Numbered from the stretch's first letter, positions 32,901 through 43,405 are shown. The stretch is 64,000 nucleotides of DNA from Paraspadella gotoi (GCA_051294375.1 CM119263.1:20302115-20366114), one strand, 5' to 3'. Translations and numbers: made by a program. Notes: a model not told the origin generated them from the sequence alone.

Positions 32901-35349
32901 GTCTCTGCAAGGTTTCAATCAAGACTCTCTCACAGTCTCGTTTATTCACTCCCAGAGTACCTGGCTTCCCTATCAATGAAGTGGTATAATATTCAAAGAA
33001 TGTTTTCAATTGTATGAAAAGACCACTCCCTTAAGTATTAGATCGGGAATACTTATTTACTCCGCACTCGCATCAAAAACAAGGAGCTGAATTTTATGAA
33101 ATCGGTACAACCAATATAAAATATTCCATTCATTTAATAAATAAGCTATCTTGCCCCTGACTTTGGACAGGCTTTGGTGGTTTAAGGCCTCCATCACTCT
33201 TACAAGATAATGACATAGCAGGTCCCTGCAAGGTTTTCAATCAAGACTCTCTCCACAGTCTCGTTTATTCACTCCCAGAGTACCTGGCTTCCCTATCAAT
33301 GAAGTGGGTATAATATTCAAAGAATGTTTCAATTGTATGAAAAGACCACTCCCTTAAGTATTAGATCGGGGAATACTTATTGTACTCCGCACTCGCATCA
33401 AAATACAAGGAGCTGAATTTTATGAAATCGCGTACAACCAATATAAAAATTATCCATTCATTTAATAAAATAAGCTATCTTGCCCCTGACTTTGGACAGG
33501 CTTTGGTGGTTTAAGGCCTCCATCACTCTTACAAGATAATGACATAGCAGGTCCCTGCAAGGTTTCAATCAAGACTCTCTCACAGTCTATGTCTATGTCA
33601 TCTTCAGTGGAAGAAAAAGAATTAACAAACAAAACTTTTACAAAGTAAGAAATAGAGAAATAAAGAGAGAGAGACACAATAACAATGAAAAGGCTAAAGA
33701 CTAAATGACCTTAAAGTGGTCAGAAGAACCCAAAAAGGGTTGGCCCCCCACCCCTTCATAAGTCATTAAAGACACAGTTCCACGCGTCAGTTTTCACGTA
33801 GAAACTTATGTCGAAATATATGGAAAATTTATAAATTTTTTTTTTGCACTGCACTCCATTATGAAATTAAACTTTTTAATCATTATACTAACAGTGCATG
33901 AGATGACGTTAAAAGAATTTTTCAAATTTTTTTTCATTAAATACTTTTTCATTAGTTAGTAATCATGTGAAACAACGACAACAAAACATTCATTTTTAAA
34001 CAGCATTTACCCCAAGTTTGTCTGTACTTCGGAAATTGGTTTTCCTCCAAGGTTTGAAAATTTTTTTGTCTCTCTCTCTCTCTCCGTCACAGTCTTTTTC
34101 TTTTCTCTTCTTTTCTCATTTCTTTTTATGACGTATTTGTTCTTTACACCTGCTCATTTTTACCCTTTTTTTCCTTCTTGCCAAGGCGTCGTTAATTCTT
34201 TTTCCCATTTTTTTAACTACTTTATTTATTTCTTTTTAATTATGCACATTAAGTTTTCTCTCTTTTTTCCCCTTTTTCTCTTTCTTTCTCCATCTCTATC
34301 TTTCTTTCCTTCAAGTTCCATGTCACCTCTTGCTCTTTTTTTTCTTTTCTTATTAATAGGCCATAAATTTGTCGGCGACAGAATCGTTTTTTCTTCTTAA
34401 ATCACAATCGATTCATTAAAAACTTAGTGTTTGATCTACCGGCCATTACCTCGTAATTTTTGTTTTTTTTCTTTCATACGCTAAAATTGTTTTTTCTTAT
34501 TTTTCTTCTCTGCTGGTTTTTCCAACTTTTTTCCTTCATGTTATGTTTTCTACGTCTCAATGTCAACTCATATTTCTACTATTTCTTTTTATCGCTCTCC
34601 CCTCAATTATGCTTTCTCTGATACTCTACTTATATGAAATTGGTACAGCCAATATAAAAATTATCCATTCATTTAATAAATAAGCTATCATGCCCCTGAC
34701 TTTGGACAGGCTTTGGTGGTTTAAGGCCTCCATAACTCTTACAAGATAATGACATAGCAGGTCCCTGCAAGCTTTCAATCAAGACTCTCTCACAGTCTCG
34801 TTTATTCACTCCCAGAGTACCTGGCTTCCCTATCAATGAAGTGGTATAATATTCAAAGAATGTTTCAATTGTATGAAATGTTTGAAATGGAACATTCCTT
34901 TTCAAAGCCCTTAAATCGTCCAATCTCCCCCACCTTATTTCTTTGTATTTTTCTCTCTCTACTTCTTTTTCTCATCCCTACTTGTTCGTCTTCTTGAGCA
35001 AATCCTCCCTGAACGCCGCCATCTTTGACGACGCCGGCTCCCGCCTCTCTTTGGCCTCCGACGCCGGGGCGTCGCGCAGAATCGGCGAAACGGCGCCGTT
35101 TTCCTCTTCCTCTTCCTTCTTCCCATCGACGTCGGGCGAGTCGTCTACGTCGGCGTCGAAGGTTTTGGCACGCCCGACGTTCTTGAGGACGCCGCGACGA
35201 CAAGGGCGCGGCTGAGGGGCGGCGGTGGCGGAGGTGGGGTTGTCGAGGCTGTCAACCGGCGGCGGAGAGGGAGTGTCGCCGCCGAAGGGGAAGGCCAGAG
35301 ATTGTCTAGACGATCGGAGGGATGACAGCGATGTTTGAAGGTTTTTGAC

Positions 35350-35430
<81 letters not shown>

Positions 35431-38400
35431 TTATCCCCATCGTCAGTTACCTTGCTCAAAACTGAAACCCCATGAGATTTTTGAATGTCAGTCCGTCCTT
35501 CAAGTTCAGTCACGAAGAAATTGATATCTTTAAATCTTTTTTTTTTTCATCTCTCTCTGTCTTTCTCTGTCTCTTTCTGTCTCTCTTTGTCTCTCTTTAT
35601 AAACTGCCATAAATGTTATTCTTTTCTCTTTTCTCTTTTTTCTCACCTCAAAAAAATGGTTCTGCCAATAATACCAAAATATTACTATATTTAATGATTC
35701 AATAAATTAGGTTATAATGGGTTAATTTTCGGCTACAGTAAATTTATTGGCGTAGTATTAAAGCCACTCCATTATGTATTTTATGTAAGTCTAAAAAATA
35801 ATTTAAATACGTAATATATCATGTAGTATATCTCCCATTGACTGTTCGTAGAGAAGGAAACCTTTGCCGCCATCTTAAAAAAAAATATCGTTCGCAACGC
35901 TCGCGCTCGCATTTACAATTCCCATTCATATTTCCCCAACGGTTTTGACGTTTGATAATTTGCGTGGGAAATAAAAAAAAACAAAAAAAAACAGAAACAT
36001 AAAGTATAAATAAAGGCTCTAAAAAGTTTTTATGATATAGATTTTAAATCAAGGCTGCAGGATCAACCTTTTTTCTTTTTATCGTCACGAGCTCAACGCT
36101 CGACGTGCTGCGCAATTGACAAGATAAGCCGCAACAAAACAATCGAACTTCTGCCATCGAGCACAAAGCCAAAGGACGATTTCCTGCAACGGCCCCGATA
36201 AGCCGGGACGAACGCGATAAAAATCGCCGTCTCGTTTTAACGATGACCAGATGTCGCTCGAGCTCCGCCATTTTGACGCGAGAGAGCGAGGATCAATTGG
36301 ATAAAATCACCGCCTCGTTTTGTTTTTTTTTTATTTTTGTTTTTTGTTTATTTTTTTTCGTTCGCCAGATGGCGTCTTTCGCGATTTCTGTCGCTGGATC
36401 AAGAAGCAAAGCCAGGATCGATTGGATGGAATCCCCCTAGTGCTGGTATAAAGTGACAGATCGATATTTTTTTTCGGTGTTAGGTTAGGATTGATAGAGC
36501 GAGATTGTCACGAAATGACGCAGTGTGAAAAATGTCGAGGTCGAATGAATTCCATTTGTTGCAATACATTAAGCGCTTCCCTGGGCATCTAGAATACATT
36601 GCGCAAGATTAGGAGACTCAAAAAACGTGGCTGTCAAAATCGAAAAGGGGCAGAAATCTCTATTTTTCCTGAATTGCCTTGTTTATTTTTTTGTGTGTGT
36701 GTGGGTGTGTGACTGTTATTTACATCATTTCTCGTTTTCTTTCCTAATCCAAATTGTCTTCAAAGTCACTAACCTACCATTTTCTTTCATCAAACTTTTC
36801 ACCATCATTCGTTTAACTTTTTAACCTCGACTTTTTCCCTTTCCTTTTCTTTTTCTTCTCCTCCCTTCCTCCACTTCAACTTAGTTTTCTCCATCCCTTC
36901 ATCTTCCATTTCGGGATTCGCTCGATGTTTGACCTCAGGCAAACGACGGAGGAACGAATTCCGGATTGCCGACCCTCCCGGCAGCCGGTGATGGAATTTC
37001 GGACCAAAACAACCGGCGGCTGTGTTTCGTCGTCTGCCGGAATTGGCGGCTACCAGCCGACGGCAACCGGATTTCGAAGAGCAGCAATCAACTTTTTACT
37101 CACGTCTCTTATGTACATTAGTATAATGTATACATTGTACACGAAAGATACTTGAATAGAGACGAAGCAAAATATACTTCGAACGGCGAACAAACTTAAT
37201 TAATAAATTTAATTTCACTGTTAGTAAAAAAAAAACATTGCTCAATATTTTCTGGAGATAGTATCTTTGCAAGATTCAATTAAATCTGACTGTGCAATAG
37301 GGTGGAGTGATGAAAATATTGAGCGATAGAAAAATTTTTTTTGCTGCCTTTATATATGTAATAAAAAATAATTAAGCCCATTTTTAAATCAATTTTGCAT
37401 AACAGTATCATTAAATATTTTTTTTATAATAATATCTTTATAAATTCATAAAATTTTAAAATATTTTTTTTAATTTTAATAATAGTTTCGGATTAGCCGG
37501 AGAAAGTTTTGTAATATATGTTTTATGATATTTTTAAGTAAAAGTATCAAAAAATAACTAAAACGTTTCATCATATTTATAATAGTTTCTACTACAGAGT
37601 AAAAGTAAAGAATTTTTAACTTTTTTTCCATTTTAGACGCTGAAGACATTACAATTTTTAGTAACACATTTTATATTTTTGATCTAACTTTTTATGAAGA
37701 ATCAGAATCTTTAAAAAAATTATATTATATTTCGATAAATATATTGTAATTAATAAATGCGATTTTATTCGAATACAACGAGGTTGATTCAGTACAATCA
37801 TCATCAACAAACAAACAAACATAGACGAAGTCTGAGCAAACAAAAAACATTATAAAATAGAGAGAAAAAACAGTTATTTAAATAAAATTAATTAATTAAA
37901 ATTTAAACAATTAAAAATTGTTCTTATGTTGTAAAAAACGGAACAAGTTTCTGAAGAACAGTATTTTTCATTGCATAGATCTTTGAGATAAAGGTTTTCT
38001 AACGATTATTAAAAATTGTAGATAGGTCGTGGTATCCAAACTTACTCTTAAGTTCTCTCACACTTTCGCCAAACAATACAAGCAAAATAGTTTTTGTACT
38101 CCTTAATCATACTATCACATATCTAAATATTCTTGTTTAATGTTTAATGTCTATTCACTTAAATACAATTTATGGTCCACTCTACTGTAGACGTGAAATG
38201 CCACCGCTCAACCTATAAATCTCAGGAGATAAAAACAACACGTTAATCAGATTGTCATTCGTCATCCTTTTTTAAGTCTTTTGTTCTTTTTTATTCAAAA
38301 TGACTCATTTCGAAGGCATGTTTGTAATTGTTTCATGATCTTTGTTTTGATCCTCAATTTTCATAACGGAGGCAGGGGCGCATGGACATTAATGTTAATG

Positions 38401-41292
38401 TTTTCCGAGAACAAGTCACTCTCCTGAAAAAAAAAATACGGAAGAAAAAAACAAAAGCGCTTTGCTTCGGAAGAGTAAGTCAGTCGTTATGAGAAACGCG
38501 ATTCCTTTCCTTCTTCCTTTCATCGTGTCTTTTTCTTTCCTTTCACGTGAGTTTCTTTTTTCGTCGGAATTGGTTGAACTGTGAACACGTCACGTGAATT
38601 AAAACGAAAAAAAACAAACTAATAAATAAATTATTTCTTATTCAACTTCCATACGGACCAACGTTTGATTTTAAGACCATCTTTTCCTTATATTATCGTA
38701 ATTGAACAAAGCGAAAATTCAAATTTCACTGCTTTCATTCTTTGTACTCCTCTTCTTAATGTTTCCTCTTCCACCCTTTTTGCAAACTCGCTCGACTGTT
38801 AACATTTTCTTCTCCTTCCCCACTCCTTGTGTGTCTCTCATCTATTTTAATAATGATGTTCCTTTGTTTTTCTTCTCGTTTTTGTTCTCGTCGGCGTCGC
38901 CATCATCTCCATACTAGTCTTCTTTCATTTTTCTTCGCCCTTGTCCGCTAGGCGTCTTCATTGCTCCTCGTTCAGTTTTGTTTTGTTTTTTTTTTCTTCG
39001 GGGGAGGTGCGGTTTTTTTTTCCGGAGCCGTGCGAAATGATGGAAACGACCACGTCCTGCCTCTGGCAGTTATATTTTACTTGCTTCGGCAGTCATTGTT
39101 AAAGTCCAAAAGAGTTATAGTAAGGAAAAAAGCGATCATAAGCTTTGACCAAGTCGATGAAATTGTGAATAATGAAAGAAGGTTCTAAGACTATGTTCGT
39201 AGTATTAACCCTTAAAATAACAATCAAACTCCTAACCCGCTAATCTTATCGAGCTAGGGTCTTTGCTCCTACTCTACCTAGCCTCACCTCCAATCCTCCT
39301 ATACATTGCTTCAACTCCACCGCTCCATCTCTCTCGTGCTTCACCCCCACTTCTCTTCTACCTTGTCTCTCTCCAACGCCCCCCCCACACCCTCACCCAA
39401 GAAGGCCTATAATTCCTCCATCTCGCGGAGGCGGTTCCGTCGAAGGAGTCGTCGACGGAGGCGAACTTGAGGGTGTTGGCGCGGATGCTGCGGACGAACT
39501 TGGCTTTGGCCTTCAACTTGATGTAGACTTTGGCGTAGACGACGAGGAGTAGTACGAGAGGGACGTAGAAGGATCCCGAGGCCGAGTAGATCACGTAGCC
39601 TGAGGGAAAGGAATGATTGAAAAAGAAATACGGGAAACTGGAAAATATTTGTTTAAAATGTCAATTGAAATCTGTCATCGAAGGAAATGACTAAAATATT
39701 CGGACTGTGCCGTGAGGAGTAGAAGGTGAAGCGCGAACTTCAGGGGCATCTAGTCACTTTAATACTGTGTGTAATAGTGTAATAGTGTAATAGTGAAGAT
39801 ATCTGTTGAGAAAAGGGAGCAGAGAGGGTTGGGGAAATTTGGGTTATCAAGGGAAAAACAATGTGACGTTTTGAGACAGAAGAAAATCAAATTATTTTTA
39901 ATCAATCAGAGATCAAAGAATCAGAACAAACCATTTAATCAATCGGTAAATCGATCGGTCAATCTGATGAATTGAGTACACGCTAAATTACAAAACGAAA
40001 GGGATAAATATACGTTCTACCGTTAACATTATTTCCGTTCTTAACCGGATCCGTTGATGTCATATCGGGTCGTTTGTCAAACTCTAGATTCTGGAATGTT
40101 GTCATAACGCGAGTCATTTATTATTCGCCCGTCGTTTCGATCAAGCCTCAATTTAGGGATCGAGGACGACGACGACGACGACAACGACAACAACAACGAT
40201 GACGAGGCGGGAAAAATACCGCGAAAATCGTTTCAGTGTAAACAAGTTGATGGCGGGAGGAAGCGAGCGTAAAACCGTTGAAACGTGCAAGGAATGATTG
40301 TTTCCTAGCTTTCCAGCTGGAGATACACGATTTAAGAACTGCAGCATTTATTTATTCATTTTTTTTATTTATTCGTATACTCGAGAATAGCATTGAGTTT
40401 TCTTAAAAAAAGCCATTACTTTTAATTTAAAAAAGGTAAAGTATTCCTCGCATCTCTTGGTTGCACAGCTGCAATATTCTCACCCGGTGACAGGTTTTAT
40501 TTTTTCCCCCTTTTTTTTTCTTTTTTAAGAATTTTTTTTCTTTCGGTTTTGTTTTGGATGAATGTACTGCGCAATAGACTTGGTTTTTTCTCTTTACGTT
40601 TTTTCGCGATTTTTTTTTTTATGACGAACTTCTCAATCGTACAGGACCAAGGGGACCTTCTTTATTCTGGATATCGGTTCAAAAATGTTTTATTAGAATA
40701 AAAGGAATGGAATTGTAGGTAATAACAATTCCGACCTGGAGTCTGAAAGAGAACGCACTGCGCAACGTCGGACGAGTTGGAGACGACGTATGAGGGACGA
40801 TCTCGCCAACCGAACAAAGGCGGAACCGTGATCACGATGGACAGGGTCCAAGATCTGAAGCCGAAGAGACAACGGTAAAGGTGTTAATGTTAATGACACA
40901 AATTTAATTACCAGTGACATTTCTGTTCAAATAATTCACATAGAAGATTACCCGCAAATATAACCCAACGCAAGTGTTCCGGATTTTTTGTGCAACAGGT
41001 ATTTCGCTGGATAGTTGGTCGCCATGAAACGATCTGTAACAAATACGTAATTTATATTTTAATTAGGTTTTTTTGACGCCATCTTTTTTTCCCTACATCG
41101 ATCCTCTCTCCTCACCCAGCGCGATGGCCACGATGGCCCAGATGGACGCCGTGCAACAAAGGACGTCAATGGAAAGCCAAAGGTTACAGATGAATTCGCC
41201 AAAGGGCCATCTGCTGAGGACCTCGTTGGCCATCGAGAAAGGGAGGACCGTCAGACTGAGGAGTAGGTCACACATCGCCAAGTTGCCTGAGA

Positions 41293-41373
<81 letters not shown>

Positions 41374-42144
41374 AGAGAGAGAGAGAGAGAGAGACAGAGA
41401 GAGAGATGACGTCCGGAACGTAATTAATCAGTGAAAAAAACAGCATGAGTAAAGGGTTAAATTAGAAAATGGAAATTTCGTGGCACATTTAACTTTCACG
41501 AAATTGGAATTAAAAATTCAATAGGGTACGGAAACTAATTCCGGGTTAAAGGTCCTAAAAGTTTCTTTATTAATACTTTGTATAATGATGGACAAAAAGT
41601 GACGTAGGCATTATATTATATAAACAAAATAAAACATTGAAACATGTATTTATGTATCTTTTTCGAAAGACAAATAATCGAGAGTCTTACCTATAAGATA
41701 ATTTGAAACCGTCTGCAAAACGGGCATTCGCAAGATGGCGACGAAAACGAGAACATTTCCCACGAGTGTCCAAATATTGATAACGGCTGGTTCGGAAAAG
41801 AAAATCAAGATTGGTAAATGGTTGATACTTTTAACATACTGAAAATTTTAATGGCCGATTGCCATTAGACTGATTTGTTTAAATGTAAATCAATTTCTGG
41901 GCTAAAATTTCCTAAGTTCACTGACCTAAAGCAACGCCAACGACGACGGCCCGACTGACGTCCAAATCTTCGACGTCGCTCGAGTTGAAAGTAAAGTTAA
42001 AATCGAGAGTAGAGTTGAAGTTGAAGGAAGAGTTGAGATCGAGAGTTGAGTTTAAATCGAAAGTTGGGTTGATGTCGGAATTTAATGAGTTTAGGCGAAA
42101 AAATTCACCGAACGATGAATTAAAGTCGCCTTTGTTTCCGTTCA
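19287..42144 (-). CDS. Gene 2: biogenic-amine-type GPCR with giant third loop
   Basis: Twelve minus-strand exons join in phase: 42144-41926, 41786-41691, 41286-41116, 41033-40952, 40854-40736, 39599-39397, 35349-34982, 32097-31435, 29414-29002, 22306-22242, 21709-21560 and 19402-19287. With two single-base insertions in exon 9 discounted and a preceding A completing the start codon, this is 888 codons. It is a rhodopsin-class plasma-membrane receptor: GNVLV in TM1, NLAMCD in TM2, the amine-binding Asp in [11 protein letters not shown] (TM3), DRF, TM4 ending [17 protein letters not shown] in TM5, CWTPFF in TM6, and NPILY in TM7. FICNLW and AQCVLF give the TM3-ECL2 disulfide. This is the aminergic subfamily (tyramine/octopamine, dopamine or serotonin); the ligand cannot be assigned here. 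The third loop, about 550 residues, is far longer than usual, and the tail after TM7 is very short. Confidence 0.9.
19929..20115 (+). repeat. Single monomer of the 325-bp repeat
   Basis: Matches the array at 32.4-33.6 kb on the opposite strand: gggagtgaataaacaagtct, gatggaggccttaaaccacc, aaagcctgtccaaagtcagg. It is more diverged than the array units and adjoins an AT dinucleotide-rich tract (19835-19927). It lies in a gene 2 intron. Confidence 0.8.
20673..20945. mobile_element. Small terminal-inverted-repeat element with inner hairpin arms
   Basis: The ends read TGAAGAGTTGCAGGTCAAAC and, reverse complemented, TGAAGAGTTGCAGCCTAAAC. Inside is a second, perfect 24-bp inverted repeat (20745-20768 and 20849-20872, containing ATGTAATAGAGAGACATTTT). 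There is no coding sequence and no clear target duplication. It lies in the intron between the last two gene 2 exons. Confidence 0.55.
21560..21709 (-). CDS. Gene 2 exon 11: TM6 and start of TM7
   Basis: Encodes [20 protein letters not shown] (Cys-Trp-X-Pro of TM6), [12 protein letters not shown], a third extracellular loop with CPKPPP, and [10 protein letters not shown] at the start of TM7. Phase 1 at both ends. Confidence 0.92.
22242..22306 (-). CDS. Gene 2 exon 10: end of third loop
   Basis: A 65-base exon, too short to stand out as an open frame, fixed by the acceptor cacag, the donor gtgag and a phase 2 to phase 1 fit. It encodes [20 protein letters not shown], the basic segment leading to TM6. 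It is separated from exon 9 by a 6.7 kb intron. Confidence 0.75.
22797..22898. repeat. Compound triplet repeat
   Basis: About 9 CGA units pass directly into about 25 GAA units. The two motifs differ by one base, which suggests one arose from the other by mutation and expansion. Confidence 0.95.
25501..25719. repeat. Pentanucleotide AAAAG/AAAGG array
   Basis: Blocks of AAAAG, then AAAGG, then AAAAG again, about 220 bp in all. The symmetrical order suggests one central variant expanded inside an older array. Confidence 0.95.
27687..27783. repeat. GAT trinucleotide repeat
   Basis: About 32 perfect GAT units. The poly-Asp, poly-Met and poly-His frames come only from the repeat. Confidence 0.95.
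29002..29414 (-). CDS. Gene 2 exon 9: third-loop segment with two apparent +1 shifts
   Basis: The acceptor follows a long C-rich tract. From the phase 2 entry the frame reads [19 protein letters not shown], then protein-like sequence continues in a second frame ([13 protein letters not shown]) from about 29359, and in a third ([20 protein letters not shown]) from about 29320 to the donor at 29001. Discounting one extra base at each point restores phase with both neighbours. It contains [16 protein letters not shown], similar to [13 protein letters not shown] in exon 8. The shifts are most likely assembly errors in GC-rich sequence. Confidence 0.7.
29415..31434 (-). other. Gene 2 intron 8
   Basis: No exon needed once the frame shifts in exon 9 are allowed. 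It holds a GA run (29950-29989) and GAC/GTC triplet patches near 30711 and 31066. A short acidic frame at about 31021-31101 (minus) is flanked by splice-like signals but does not fit the phase of its neighbours. Confidence 0.5.
31435..32097 (-). CDS. Gene 2 exon 8: third-loop segment, 221 codons
   Basis: One 663-base open exon, phase 2 in and out. It includes [20 protein letters not shown], a Ser/Pro-rich centre ([12 protein letters not shown]), [20 protein letters not shown], a Gly-run and [15 protein letters not shown]. The basic stretches next to Ser suggest kinase sites, but that is inference. Codon use is strongly GC-rich, unlike the flanking introns. Confidence 0.75.
32371..33877. mobile_element. 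Inverted-repeat element enclosing a 325-bp satellite
   Basis: The termini are near-identical inverted repeats of about 80 bp: 32371-32450 (aaaaagtttaatttcataat, ggagtgcag, aatttataaattttccatat, atttcgacataagtttcta) and 33799-33877 on the other strand. Between them lie about 3.5 tandem units of about 325 bp and 200 bp of unique AT-rich DNA. There is no transposase and no clear target duplication. It is in a gene 2 intron. Confidence 0.7.
32452..33588 (-). repeat. Tandem array of a 325-bp repeat (about 3.5 copies)
   Basis: The word ggtacaaccaatataaaaat recurs at about 32456, 32782, 33104 and 33431, a spacing of 322-327 bp. The units are nearly identical apart from one-base indels. Each carries an open frame ([17 protein letters not shown]) that breaks at different indels in different copies, so the conservation is at the DNA level. 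Confidence 0.9.
34634..34880 (-). repeat. Single monomer of the 325-bp repeat
   Basis: One truncated unit, same orientation as the array about 1 kb away, starting gaaattggtacagccaatat and ending caattgtatgaaatg. It lies about 100 bp from gene 2 exon 7. Confidence 0.85.
34982..35349 (-). CDS. Gene 2 exon 7: third-loop segment
   Basis: Phase 0 in, phase 2 out at gtaggg. It encodes about 122 loop residues: [14 protein letters not shown], a Pro/Thr-rich part, [20 protein letters not shown], an acidic run ([10 protein letters not shown]) and [10 protein letters not shown]. The upstream GA tract (35351-35426; CT on the coding strand) is the polypyrimidine tract. No domain is recognised; it is probably disordered. 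Confidence 0.75.
35351..35426 (-). repeat. GA/CT microsatellite forming a splice-acceptor tract
   Basis: A continuous GA run on the plus strand, so CT on the coding strand, ending in CAG at the acceptor of gene 2 exon 7 with no other sequence between. Confidence 0.9.
35427..39396 (-). other. Gene 2 intron 6
   Basis: No exon found. It contains a hAT-like element at 37298-38184. The open frames at 36.04-36.27 and 36.9-37.15 kb have no splice or family support. Confidence 0.5.
37298..38184. mobile_element. Non-autonomous hAT-like element, copy 2
   Basis: The left end TAGGGTGGAGTGATG and the right end (other strand) TAGAGTGGACCATAA match copy 1 in inverted orientation. Shared interior words include atatgttttatgatattttt and atatttttgatctaactttt. 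The flanks CTGTGCAA and CTGTAGAC agree at only about half of 8 positions, so the target duplication has decayed or the right end is slightly misplaced. No coding capacity. Confidence 0.65.
39397..39599 (-). CDS. Gene 2 exon 6: TM5 and start of third loop
   Basis: Encodes [40 protein letters not shown] and further loop residues to RNYRPSW. TM5 Ser residues and the conserved Pro are present. It ends in phase 0 at gtgagg, followed by a G-rich intronic stretch. Confidence 0.88.
40736..40854 (-). CDS. Gene 2 exon 5: TM4 and second extracellular loop
   Basis: Encodes [20 protein letters not shown] (the conserved TM4 Trp and the PP-LFGW ending common in aminergic receptors), an NSS sequon, and AQCVLFQTP with the disulfide Cys. 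Phase 2 in, phase 1 out. Confidence 0.9.
40952..41033 (-). CDS. Gene 2 exon 4: DRF motif and second loop
   Basis: The split codon GAT completes ALDRF, where the family usually has DRY. It continues [20 protein letters not shown] and the start of TM4. Phase 1 in, phase 2 out. Confidence 0.88.
41116..41286 (-). CDS. Gene 2 exon 3: TM2-TM3
   Basis: Encodes [20 protein letters not shown] (TM2 with the conserved Asp), [11 protein letters not shown], and TM3 with the amine-contacting Asp ([19 protein letters not shown]). The acceptor is reached directly from a CT microsatellite, which forms its polypyrimidine tract. Ends in phase 1 within the DRF codons. Confidence 0.92.
41287..41406 (-). repeat. 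GA/CT microsatellite forming a splice-acceptor tract
   Basis: GA-rich on the plus strand with a few CAGA and GAAGAGG interruptions. On the coding strand its CT run ends in CAG at the acceptor of gene 2 exon 3. Confidence 0.9.
41691..41786 (-). CDS. Gene 2 exon 2: TM1
   Basis: Encodes [20 protein letters not shown] and the first intracellular loop up to SNYLI. It has the conserved Asn of TM1 in the GNVLV motif. Phase 1 at both ends. Confidence 0.9.
   Translation of the reverse strand, partial: PLSIFGHSWEMFSFSSPSCECPFCRRFQIIL
41926..42144 (-). CDS. Gene 2 exon 1 of model: glycosylated N-terminus
   Basis: The acceptor attcag is followed directly by TG AAC GGA. If the upstream exon ends in A, this makes a split ATG; otherwise more N-terminus lies upstream. 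The exon encodes an Asn-rich segment with six N-X-S/T sequons (in [31 protein letters not shown]) in a degenerate internal repeat, then an Asp/Glu stretch and the start of TM1 ([10 protein letters not shown]). It ends in phase 1. Confidence 0.85.
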
Positions 42145-43289
42145 CTGAATAGCGTCAAAATCGTGATAAATCATTTTTTTTGTTTATTAAATAAGAAGTT
42201 AGTATTTTTTGTGTTGTAAAAGAAAACCTTTTTGGTATACTCGTGAGCGACTTGCATTTGCATTTCTCTGGCAAGAAACACAAGTAAAAGTAAAACAATT
42301 GTCTTACTTCATTACTTTGCAAATTTGTATTGAAAAGAATGATTATCCCTATTCCCCTTTTCAGCCTCTTTCAATTTGCAGCCCCTAAACTAAAGAATGA
42401 GACTAGGCAGGTTAAATCCCTTTCGGTTTCAGGTCCCTTATAACCGCGTTAGGATAAGAGGCGACGACTAAGTGTCCGACATCGCTAATTCTCGCAAAAG
42501 AGAAACAACGCCTCAGGAATAACGAAGCAGATGTCGCATTTTTTCGCGTAACCATTAGTCACGCGTCACCACGTGCACGGACAGGGTTGAACGTAAAATA
42601 GTTGACAAAGAGAAAAAAAAAAGGCTTCGCCAGAGGAAAGTGACAAAATATTTAACAATTTCATTACGAGACAATTCCCCGCGTATACTCCGAAGCGCGA
42701 AGGCATAAAGGATCCTGTCCATAATTCATTTTCGCGCGAGAGTCTTTTCCGCCAGATTCGCGAAGCCGGAAAAAAGCCAATGGCTTCGGTGAAATGGATA
42801 AAATATTTTTTTCATAAGGTATATCATGACAAAAACATATTAGTCGAGTTAGTAAAATCTTCAAATTGTGATTTTTCTATTCATATTAATATTACCCATA
42901 TTAATAATACACAATAGTAGGTAAGAAACCTATATTTTAAAAGTTATTTTCATGAGGAAGCCAAGGGCCAAAAACAAATCGGAGCAATTGAATAAGAGCT
43001 TTTCCGACATTTATAGAAAGAGAAACAGAAGCAGTCTTTTGAATTGTGACTAATCAAAAGACAAAAGCGGGTTTTATGGTAGTCTTACGCAAAAGCTCAG
43101 CATTTATTTCTTCCTCTTTGCTTTCAAACATGATTCTAACATTAATTTTTTTCATTCTTTTATTTCAGTTATTTCTTTGCGTCTTTATTTTGTCTCCTTT
43201 TTATTAAATGCTTTATCGCAGAGTATTACGTAATCTCTCTTTCTCCCACTCTCTCCCTTTTTCTCTCTTTTTACTTCTAAGTTCTAACT

Positions 43290-43405
<116 letters not shown>

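Noticed and set aside
32483-33677. Repeated open frames of about 70-80 residues ([17 protein letters not shown]) in the 325-bp repeat
   Set aside because: The frames recur only because the DNA unit recurs; each copy is broken by indels at different places, so no protein-level selection is visible.
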